Assembly (NCBI GenBank): GCA_029552945.1 | Contig: JAKPDD010000026.1 | Span: 1 to 60,794 of the forward strand | DNA from: Spirochaetota bacterium | Lineage (GTDB): Bacteria; Spirochaetota; GWB1-36-13; JAKPDD01 | Direction of reading: 5' to 3' | Length of the DNA: 60,794 nucleotides | In this document: positions 36,101 to 43,925 of the stretch, in pieces | Numbering within the stretch: position 1 is the stretch's first letter | How the letters are laid out: each line of letters begins with the position of its first letter | Translations under genes and position numbers: made by a program | The notes under the pieces: model-generated | Database searches by the model: none | Seen by the model: the letters and a program-made list of their open reading frames with translations, nothing else | Told to the model about the DNA's origin: nothing

Positions 36101-38332
36101 AGCAAATGAAGATAATGCAATATCCCCTGCTTCCTTATTGTAAATATAAGCATCACTCTTTTTATCTGCCTCCATATAATGGTAGGCAAGCATAAATACT
36201 TTTTCATTTCCTTTATAAAAGTCTTTTATAATATCACCTGCTATTCTGTGAAGGGTTTTGTATTCGTTAATATCTATTTCCGAAGTCAGAATACTTATCA
36301 TTTTATCATGAGAAAAAGAATATAAGATGTCACCTTTTTCTGTTATCTTTTCTTCTATAATCCTTGATTTAATTGCTTCATTAAGAGAGTTTAAAACATA
36401 TTCTTTTGAATATTTTTCTAAGTTATTTAATTTAGAATATTTTTCTATAAGTTCATAAAGTATTTTAAAATTAAACTCTCTGCCTAGTATTGATGCAATT
36501 TTAATAACTTTTTTTGTATTATCATCAATATTTGAAAGTCTTATCAATATATTGTCAACTATAGTTCCCGCGAGTTTTTTATTAGCCATTTTTTTAAGAT
36601 CAACAACCCACTTATCAGAATCCTGTTTTATTATACCATCTTCAACTAAGTTTTTTATATTTTCTATTAATATAAGTGGGTTACCACCTACTGACTCATA
36701 GAGCTTTAGGGCAAGTTCAGTAATATTATCTATTTTACCAAATATTTCAGTTATTAAATCTTTAGTTTCTTCAAGATCAAAATCCTGAATATTCAGTATA
36801 GACATTCTATTCTCAGAAGACTCTCTTTTAATAAAATCTATAAATTCTTTCAGTTCAAGTGATAAATCTTCACGTATCAATAAAAGTATATATATTCTTT
36901 TATTTAAAATTTCATTATGAAAAATTTTAAATAACTGGATAGTGTCATCATCCCAGAAATGTACGTCATCAAACACAAGTGTTAAAGGAAATATCTCTGA
37001 TACTGATTTGAAAAATGTTATTATGCTATCTAAGAAAACTTCCTTTTCCTTTCTTGAGAATAAAAAGTTTTCTGGCAACTCTCCTACTATGTTTTTCATC
37101 GCTAAAATAAATTTTGATAATATTTTCCCATCTTCTCCTAGATCGTTTTTAATTTTATTTAGTATTTCATCTTTTCTATCTTTTGAATATTTGAATATTT
37201 TATTTATTATATTTTCAATTGAATTAATTACAGGAAAATATGGATATTTTTTGTTTCTCTCATCGCTTATATTGTATATATACATAATTTTTTTATTATA
37301 TGCATATTTTTCGAGTTCTTGAACAAGCCTTGTTTTTCCTACTCCTGACTTTCCTATTATTAAGGTTGAAAAACCTTTATTAAGTAATATGCTATTGATC
37401 TTATCTAATAGGTGTTTTATCTCTCTTTTTCTGCCAACAAGAATGGTTGTATAATTTATTTTTTTTATTCTATCTTTAAGACCTAAATCAAGATAGACTG
37501 TCATTTTTTGTTCATCTGTAAGAGACAAATATTTTTTTAAGTCTTCAGCAAGCCCGTAAGCAGTCTGATACCTTTCGTCCGGGTCTTTTTTAATAAGTTT
37601 AAGTATTATCTTATTTATTATTGGGGAAAGTTCTGGGACAATATTTTTCGGTTCCTCAGGAATTTTTGCAATATGCTGGTAAATAAGTTCTTCGGGGGTT
37701 TCAGAATAATACGGTAATCTCCCAGTAATAAGCTGATAAAGCAATATGCCTAAAGAATAAAGGTCAGAACGTGTATCTATAGGTCTTTTAAGAATTCCAC
37801 TTTGCTCTGGAGACATATATGCAAAACTACCCTCAATCTTGTAGTTAAGACTTGTTAAACTTTGAAAGTCTATAAGATTTGCTATACCAAAATCCAATAT
37901 TTTTATACTATTATCTTTCTTTACCATTATATTACTTGGTTTTATATCTCTGTGAACAATATTCTGAGAATGTACATAATCAAGTGCCTCCGCTATTTTG
38001 ATAATTATTTTTATTTTTTCATCAATAGACACTTTACTGTTTATGAAATCTTTAAGACTTACACCTTCAATATACTCAGTTACTATATAAAGGTATTTAT
38101 CTTTTTTTATAAGTTCTATAAACTTTACAATGCTTGGATAATTAAGCTTTTTAAGATTATCTGCCTCTCTTTTAAACCTCAGAAAAGTTTCGCTCTCAAC
38201 CTCAACATCTGTTTTTAATGTTTTAATTGCAAAAATATTTTTACTATTTAAATTAATTGCTTTATAGACAACACCCATACCACCTGATGCTATTTCTTCT
38301 ATTATCTGATAGTTATCAATAATTTTTTGCAT
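33161..38332 (-). CDS. Giant signalling protein: Ser/Thr kinase, AAA-type ATPase, helical repeats, GAF, SpoIIE phosphatase (copy 1)
   Basis: This 1723-residue cytoplasmic protein has five parts. Residues 1-265 are an active-looking kinase with glycine loop A-S-G-G-M-G-V-V-Y-K-A, catalytic H-R-D-I-K-P-S-N near 130 and D-F-G near 148. At about 295-560 is a P-loop ATPase of the PknK/MalT kind, with Walker A G-K-S-G-V-G-K-T near 325 and Walker B L-V-F-D-D-V-H near 452. Helical TPR-like repeats follow (about 600-1290), then a GAF domain (about 1300-1460). Last is a PP2C/SpoIIE phosphatase (about 1465-1723) with G-G-D-Y-Y-D, G-D-V-S-G-H-G, Y-S-D-G-I-T-E-A and E-D-D-I-T-M intact. The chain can in principle both phosphorylate and dephosphorylate. 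It lies 100 bases downstream of its paralogue. Confidence 0.9.
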   Translation of the reverse strand: MQKIIDNYQIIEEIASGGMGVVYKAINLNSKNIFAIKTLKTDVEVESETFLRFKREADNLKKLNYPSIVKFIELIKKDKYLYIVTEYIEGVSLKDFINSKVSIDEKIKIIIKIAEALDYVHSQNIVHRDIKPSNIMVKKDNSIKILDFGIANLIDFQSLTSLNYKIEGSFAYMSPEQSGILKRPIDTRSDLYSLGILLYQLITGRLPYYSETPEELIYQHIAKIPEEPKNIVPELSPIINKIILKLIKKDPDERYQTAYGLAEDLKKYLSLTDEQKMTVYLDLGLKDRIKKINYTTILVGRKREIKHLLDKINSILLNKGFSTLIIGKSGVGKTRLVQELEKYAYNKKIMYIYNISDERNKKYPYFPVINSIENIINKIFKYSKDRKDEILNKIKNDLGEDGKILSKFILAMKNIVGELPENFLFSRKEKEVFLDSIITFFKSVSEIFPLTLVFDDVHFWDDDTIQLFKIFHNEILNKRIYILLLIREDLSLELKEFIDFIKRESSENRMSILNIQDFDLEETKDLITEIFGKIDNITELALKLYESVGGNPLILIENIKNLVEDGIIKQDSDKWVVDLKKMANKKLAGTIVDNILIRLSNIDDNTKKVIKIASILGREFNFKILYELIEKYSKLNNLEKYSKEYVLNSLNEAIKSRIIEEKITEKGDILYSFSHDKMISILTSEIDINEYKTLHRIAGDIIKDFYKGNEKVFMLAYHYMEADKKSDAYIYNKEAGDIALSSFALKIASSFYLNALNILDSFEEDKNTTKRNSLRKINLTIKIVEIYFQLAMYKESIKLLEETIKIAQQNKLNKELAYCYYMLGKNYYFVGNQVSAMQFYSMVIPLAEELKLNNLLAIPYCAIGRAHCYMANFSDAIENIQKGLKLLSKEEELEWIYSLGILAQSYAAVGLKKDAISIIKKLTDEYIPYDDLFFIFNEELMEAKNILESILSEDSKELLDYELIINSIILNRENKRKKDRLKETYITIINEINKRLTITNKKILEGENIISLLKNNYRLIEIITKINNLIEGKNIVRNNLNRLYIYFFKASVYSMIGDPLDALEYNKKALEMAKELKNITLESNITFNIGRAYINMLRFEEGIKYMISSIEMSKEHNIIIGLWMLLFTISETYYVIGKKELGKKYFEEGLKYVGISNPKIFEQWKLRLEVYDELSQLQPDFDKCLSIIDKILGIVKSIGKYYEYLYHYNLGLKAQVLILKGNISEGHKLYDEIKKFYISRDLKNEIKNIDNIIKAISGNNEDFISEETEDKDFEATKTYTYTKTQTQFTSQIMLKALLQASEELVKSYNMDELLRKIMFLAMKTSGAQIGILFLYDNLDDPERSNFSPVLMVGADGLEIKEKIYYPENIVEKTIKTSKAQIIEDLENYDNIDNKIKSEIKSIITVPIRTSQKMLGAIYLDNREVKGVFTKDNFELLKAFATQAAISIENARLYQKMQEKAKIEQEMEIAKNIQTSILPFIKENQYYEVAAFMRTAAEVGGDYYDIYLDEEPYFGVFGDVSGHGLKSGLVMMMAEVSFNTIIENNDIKKKPIHELYQIINRTLYKNIQERISKRTMKNEYSHMYMTLRLFRFDKDGNFEIFGNDHAEPFICTSNGEIKTIPSSGFLVGIMEDAVLNQESEKYKLNKGDLIFFYSDGITEAKNILKNERKKHKEAEMFGEKRLFDVVMKNRNKTPHEIIESVIEAVDSWMADQEDDITMLVLKKI

Positions 38333-38432
38333 TTTAAGTTTTCTCCTTAAAATAAACTCAAATATCTATAAAATGATCTTTAACTGAATTTTATCAGAGT
38401 AAAGTATAAAAACATATTATTTTTACCTAATT

Positions 38433-41400
38433 TTATTTTTTCTTTATTATAAGCATAGTAATGTCATCTTCCTGTTCAACCATCCAGGAATCAACAGCAT
38501 CTATTATAGAGTTTATTATTTCTGATGGCGACTTATCTCTGTTCCTGGCAACTATATCAAATAACCTCTCCTCACCAAACATTTCTCTAGCTTTTTTGTT
38601 ATTTCCTTTACTCTCATTTTTGGCCTCAGTTATTCCATCTGAATATAGGACAAGTATATCTCCGCTTTTAAGTTTAAACTCAGTAGGGTTACCTTTCATG
38701 ACTGCATCTTCTACAATTCCAATTAAAAACCCTGATGAAGGTATTGGAGTAATCTCACCTGTATCTTTTCTGCAAATAAAAGGTTCTGCATGGTCGTTAC
38801 CAAACATCTGGAAGTTACCGTCTTTATCAAATCTAAATAACCTGAAAGTCATATACATGTGTGAATAACCACCCTTTTTACTTTTCTTTGAGAGCCTACC
38901 CTGTATATTCTCATATAGTGTTTTATTTATAACTTGATAAATATATTCTATCGGCTTATTCTTAAGGTCAGTGTCTTTCATAACTGTATTAAAAGATACC
39001 TCAGCCATCATCATAACAAGACCTGACTTAAGCCCATGTCCTGATACATCCCCAAAAACACCAAAGTAAGGTTCATTATCAAGGTAAATATCGTAGTAAT
39101 CACCCCCAACTTCTGTTGCTGTCCTCATAAAACCAGCAATGTCATAATACTGGTTTTCTTTTATAAAAGGAAGTATGGATGTTTGGATATCTTTAGCTAT
39201 CTCCATTTCCTGTTCAATTCTTGCTTTTTCCTGAACCTGTTTATAAAGTCTTGCATTCTCTATTGATATAGCAGCCTGTGTAGCAAAAGCTTTTAATAGT
39301 TCAAACTTATCTTTTGTAAAAACACCCTTTACTTCTCTATTATCAAGATATATAGCACCTAAAATTTTCTGTGATGTTTTAACAGGAACAGTTATAACAG
39401 ACTTAATTTTTGTTTTCAATTCCTCATCAAAATTTTCTTTTTCAAGGTTTTCAATAAGTTGAGCTCTTGAAGTTGTTATTGTCTTTTCTACAATTAGTTT
39501 AGGATATAGCAGTTCATCTTTAATTATTTTACCGTCTTGATCAACTTTTAAAGCTGGTATAATACTGGAGTTCTTAATATCATCAAGATTTTCATACAAA
39601 AATAGTATTCCGTATTGAGCACCTGATGTCTTCATAGCAAGAAACATTATTTTATTGAGAAGTTCTTCCATTTGATATGATTTTGCAAGTTCTTCTGATG
39701 CTTCAAGTAATGACTTAAGTTGTAATTGTGATGAAAATTGAGTTTGAGACTTTGTAAGTGTTGCAGTATATGTACTTGTAACTTCCATATCTTCCACAGC
39801 AGGTATTTCAGTTTCACCCAAAATTCTTTGTTTTAAATACTTGGCTTTATTTATATCAATATCAAGGTCTCTTGATGCATAAAATGCTATGACCTCATCA
39901 TAGATCTTTTCAGCCTCTTGCCTATTACCTTTAGAAAAAAGAATAAATGATTTTGTTAAAAGATTGTAATAATAAAAGTATTCATAGTATTTTCCAACTT
40001 CTTTTGATATTTCTAATGCCTTTTCAATAAGATTAAAACATTTATCATAATCAGGTGATAATAAGGATAATTCATCTAAGGCTTCAAGTCTTAGTTTCCA
40101 CTGTTCAATTATTTTTGGATTTGATATACCTACGTATTTTTTCCCTTCCTCAAATGCCTCTTTAGCTGACTCTCTATTACCAACAGTATAATAATTTTCA
40201 GCAAGTGCAAACATAAGCATCCATATACCAATTAATGTATTATGTTCTTTTGCAAGGTTTATAGCAGATGAAATATTTTTTATAGCTTCCTGAAAATTAA
40301 GAATGTTAGAATAAGCTCTTCCTATACTAAATATAGAGTTTATTTCAAGAGTTGGATTTTTAAGTTCTCTTGACATATCCAGTGCTTTTCTTGACTCAAT
40401 AAGTGCATCTTTTGGATTGCCTATCATTGAATATACACTTGCTTTAAAAAATTGAATATACAGTTTATGTATCTCATTTTTTATTATTCTTTTATTTTTT
40501 ATTTTGTCTACAATATTTTTTACAGAATTTGCTATTCTATCCTTTTTACCAGAAAATTTTGAAAAATTATCTAATATTTTTACATCAGTTTTTATGTCTT
40601 TTTGAGAAGCTTTATTTTCAATAGTATTTATTATTCTTTTTAGAAATTGTTCAATTTGAGATTTATCAATGTTTGAAGTTTTAATATCTATTATATTGTC
40701 AAATATAACGTTTAATGAAAGAAAATCCTTAAAATTTTCTGGAAGAACTTCATTAATCTCTTTTTCTATCTCTTTAATCTCGTTTTCATTATTTTTTAGT
40801 TCATAATCATAAGGAGGAAAATCCTCTAAAAGTCTTGAAATAGTATTTAAAGCCTCTCTCTTAAGACCAACAGCAGCATAAGACTGAGCTAATATTCCAA
40901 GAGAATAGATCCATTCTATCTCCTCATCTTTTGGTAAGATAGCTATTCCTTTCTGTATATAATCAATTGAATCATCAAATTTAGCTATATAACAGTTTGC
41001 TCTTCCAATAGCACAGTAAGGAATAGCAAGTAGTTTATCAAGTTTAAGTTCTTCAGCAATCGGGATTACTTTATAATAAAAATCCATAGCAGCAACTTGA
41101 TTTCCAAGAAAGTAGTAATTTTTTGCAAGCATATAATAACATTTTGCAAGTTCTTCTTTAAATTGATTTTTCTCACTTAATTTCATAGTTTCTTCTAGGA
41201 GAGCAATATTTTCTTTATACATTCCTAATTGAAAATAGATATCCACTATTAAGAGAGCAAGTTCTATTCTTGTTGATATAGCTTTTTTTGTTTCTTTTGC
41301 AAACTGTCGGAGTATATTAAGTGAATTCATGTAAAAGTTAGCAGCCAGTTTTAATGAAAATGAAGATGAAGCAAGGTCACCTGCCTGTTTATTATAATGG

Positions 41401-43589
41401 TATGCTTCTGTTCTCCTATCTCCTTCAAGATAATGATATGCAAGCTTGTATATTTTATCATTGCCATGGTAATTATTTTTTATTACATCCCCTGCTATTC
41501 TGTGATAGTCTCTATAGTCTTTTCTTTCAATTTGAGATATTAAAGATTCAATAACTTTATCATGCGAAAATGAATATATTACCTTTCCACTTTCAGATAT
41601 TTTCTGTTCTATTAAATAATTTTTAGTAGCTTCCTCAAGATTATCAAGTAGTTTTTCTTGGGAAAATTGAGAGTATTTTATATTTATTTTCGAGTATTCC
41701 TTAATTATCTGAAAAAGCGTTATAAAATCAAACTCTTTCCCCAATATTGATGCTATTTTTAATATAGATTTTGTTGAATCAGATATTTTTGATATCCTTG
41801 ATATTATATTATCAAGTATTGAAGATGAAAATCTAAAATGGGACAATTTTTCAAGATCAACAATCCATCCTTCATTTTTTTGTTTTATAATCTCTTCTTC
41901 TACCAGGACTTTTATGTTTTCTATTAGGAGGAGTGCATTTCCGCTTGTTGCTTCATAAAGTCTTGCTGAAACTTCAGGTAGGCCCAAATATACATTTCCA
42001 AATATTTCCAGTATGAGAGAATCAACATCATCAGGAGCAAAGTTTTTAATATCAATTATTGACATATTGGTTTCGCCAGCTTCTTTTCTTATGAAATCTA
42101 TTAAGTCTTTCATGTTAATAAGGGATTCTTCCCTTATTGAAAGTAGTATATATATACTATTTTTTCTAAGAGAGCTTTGAATATGTTTAAAAAACTGGAT
42201 ACTACCTTCGTCCCAAAAATGGATATCATCAAAAACAATTATTAATGGTCTTATCTCTGATACTGAAATAAAAAAGTTTTTTAAACTGTCCAAAAAAACT
42301 TCACTCTCTTTTCTATTAAAAACATAATTATCAGGCAATTCACCTAATATATTTTTTAAAACTGGTGATATTTTTGATAATATTTTACCTTCTTCTCCAA
42401 GGTCTTTTATTATTTTTGAAATTGCCTCATTTTTCTTTGATTGCCCAAGTTTTGAAAATAGCTTTATTACACTTTCAATTGATGTAATTACAGAATAAAA
42501 AGGATAGGTCTTATTTCTTTCATCACTTGCAACATATATATAAAAAGCATTTTTTGTGCTGGTATATTTTTGTAATTCCTGTAAAAGTCTAGATTTTCCT
42601 ACCCCTGACTTTCCTATTATTAATGAGGAGAAACCTTTTTTAAGTAGTGTATTGTTTATATTATCAAGTAAGTGTGTAAGTTCCTTTTTTCTATCAACAA
42701 GTGTTGCACTATAATTAACTTTTCTTGTTTTATCTTTTTTACCTAATTCAAGATAAAATGTTTTTTTCTGCTCTTCGTTGAGTTGAAGATATATTTTCAG
42801 GTCTTCAGCAAGTCCATAAGCAGTCTGATACCTTTCGTCCGGGTCTTTTTTAATAAGCTTAAGTATTATCTTATTTATTATTGGAGAAAGCTCTGGAACA
42901 ATATTTTTTGGTTCTTCAGGTATTTTTGCAATATGTTGATGTATAAGTTCACCAACATCTTTTGCATCATAAGGTAGTTTACCTGTAATAAACTGATAAA
43001 AAAGTATCCCAAGTGAATAAAGGTCAGATCGTGTATCTACTCCTCTTTGCAACATTCCACTCTGTTCAGGTGACATATAGGCAAAACTGCCCTCTATATT
43101 TTTAGATAATGTTATCATATCCTGAAAGTCCATAAGATTTGCAATGCCAAAGTCGAGTATTTTCACAGTATTATCTTTTTTAACCATTATATTACTTGGT
43201 TTTATATCTCTATGAATTATTCCATTCAAATGAACATAGTCAAGTGCTTCCGCTATTTGAAGAATTATCCCTATTTTTTCATCAATTGTAAGATTTGAAT
43301 TAATAAGATCTTTTAAATTATATCCATCAATATATTCAGTTACTATATACAGTCTTTTATCTTTTTCCAACAAATCAATAAATTTTAATATGTTTTTATG
43401 ATTAAGTTTTTCAAGATTTTCAGCTTCTTTTTTAAATCTTATAAAAGCTTCACTACCCACATCAACATAATATTTTAAAGTTTTTATTGCTACAACAGTC
43501 TCATTTTTTTCATCAACTGCTTTATATACAATACCCATACCACCTTCAGATATCTTTTCTATTATTTTATAACCATGAATATTTTCCAT
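38433..43589 (-). CDS. Giant signalling protein: Ser/Thr kinase, AAA-type ATPase, helical repeats, GAF, SpoIIE phosphatase (copy 2)
   Basis: This 1718-residue protein is collinear with the product of 33161-38332. The kinase has I-S-E-G-G-M-G-I-V-Y-K-A, H-R-D-I-K-P-S-N near 130 and D-F-G. The ATPase has G-K-S-G-V-G-K-S near 330 and I-V-F-D-D-I-H. The GAF domain (about 1300-1460) and SpoIIE domain (G-G-D-Y-Y-D, G-D-V-S-G-H-G, Y-S-D-G-I-T-E-A, E-D-D-I-T-M) are intact. Identity is very high in the kinase tail, GAF and phosphatase. It is lower in the repeat region around residues 930-1030, where ligand or partner specificity may differ. GGAGA precedes the ATG. It is the upstream gene of the pair. 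Confidence 0.9.
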   Translation of the reverse strand: MENIHGYKIIEKISEGGMGIVYKAVDEKNETVVAIKTLKYYVDVGSEAFIRFKKEAENLEKLNHKNILKFIDLLEKDKRLYIVTEYIDGYNLKDLINSNLTIDEKIGIILQIAEALDYVHLNGIIHRDIKPSNIMVKKDNTVKILDFGIANLMDFQDMITLSKNIEGSFAYMSPEQSGMLQRGVDTRSDLYSLGILFYQFITGKLPYDAKDVGELIHQHIAKIPEEPKNIVPELSPIINKIILKLIKKDPDERYQTAYGLAEDLKIYLQLNEEQKKTFYLELGKKDKTRKVNYSATLVDRKKELTHLLDNINNTLLKKGFSSLIIGKSGVGKSRLLQELQKYTSTKNAFYIYVASDERNKTYPFYSVITSIESVIKLFSKLGQSKKNEAISKIIKDLGEEGKILSKISPVLKNILGELPDNYVFNRKESEVFLDSLKNFFISVSEIRPLIIVFDDIHFWDEGSIQFFKHIQSSLRKNSIYILLSIREESLINMKDLIDFIRKEAGETNMSIIDIKNFAPDDVDSLILEIFGNVYLGLPEVSARLYEATSGNALLLIENIKVLVEEEIIKQKNEGWIVDLEKLSHFRFSSSILDNIISRISKISDSTKSILKIASILGKEFDFITLFQIIKEYSKINIKYSQFSQEKLLDNLEEATKNYLIEQKISESGKVIYSFSHDKVIESLISQIERKDYRDYHRIAGDVIKNNYHGNDKIYKLAYHYLEGDRRTEAYHYNKQAGDLASSSFSLKLAANFYMNSLNILRQFAKETKKAISTRIELALLIVDIYFQLGMYKENIALLEETMKLSEKNQFKEELAKCYYMLAKNYYFLGNQVAAMDFYYKVIPIAEELKLDKLLAIPYCAIGRANCYIAKFDDSIDYIQKGIAILPKDEEIEWIYSLGILAQSYAAVGLKREALNTISRLLEDFPPYDYELKNNENEIKEIEKEINEVLPENFKDFLSLNVIFDNIIDIKTSNIDKSQIEQFLKRIINTIENKASQKDIKTDVKILDNFSKFSGKKDRIANSVKNIVDKIKNKRIIKNEIHKLYIQFFKASVYSMIGNPKDALIESRKALDMSRELKNPTLEINSIFSIGRAYSNILNFQEAIKNISSAINLAKEHNTLIGIWMLMFALAENYYTVGNRESAKEAFEEGKKYVGISNPKIIEQWKLRLEALDELSLLSPDYDKCFNLIEKALEISKEVGKYYEYFYYYNLLTKSFILFSKGNRQEAEKIYDEVIAFYASRDLDIDINKAKYLKQRILGETEIPAVEDMEVTSTYTATLTKSQTQFSSQLQLKSLLEASEELAKSYQMEELLNKIMFLAMKTSGAQYGILFLYENLDDIKNSSIIPALKVDQDGKIIKDELLYPKLIVEKTITTSRAQLIENLEKENFDEELKTKIKSVITVPVKTSQKILGAIYLDNREVKGVFTKDKFELLKAFATQAAISIENARLYKQVQEKARIEQEMEIAKDIQTSILPFIKENQYYDIAGFMRTATEVGGDYYDIYLDNEPYFGVFGDVSGHGLKSGLVMMMAEVSFNTVMKDTDLKNKPIEYIYQVINKTLYENIQGRLSKKSKKGGYSHMYMTFRLFRFDKDGNFQMFGNDHAEPFICRKDTGEITPIPSSGFLIGIVEDAVMKGNPTEFKLKSGDILVLYSDGITEAKNESKGNNKKAREMFGEERLFDIVARNRDKSPSEIINSIIDAVDSWMVEQEDDITMLIIKKK

Positions 43590-43925
43590 AAATTGTCTCC
43601 ATGTATTATTTATATACTATATATACAAAAGTCTAAGATATAATAAAAAGTAATTTTCATAAAAAATTCAAGTATTTTTATAAAAATCTTTAGATTAATA
43701 ATAAATAAAATATTTTATATTTTTGTTATTTAAATGAGAGTTAATAAAAAAATTATACCTAATAAATGTTATATTAATTTGTTTTAACTAGTTAAAATTA
43801 TTCTAATAATATTTAAAAAATATGAGTTTTTAATAAGTTTTTGCTTATAGTATCAAAAATTTTATTAAATTTTAAGTCATGAAATTTAAGCTACTCAATA
43901 TAAAAATAAATTTTTTGAGGTTATT
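43590..43925. other. AT-rich divergent intergenic region with a CTAG-centred palindrome
   Basis: 336 bases separate the kinase gene (-) and greA (+). It should hold both promoters, which I cannot place in such AT-rich sequence. TTTTAACTAGTTAAAA at 43782-43797 is a perfect 16-bp palindrome sharing its ACTAGT core with the palindrome before the TrpR-family gene. No RNA gene or ORF is seen. Confidence 0.5.
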
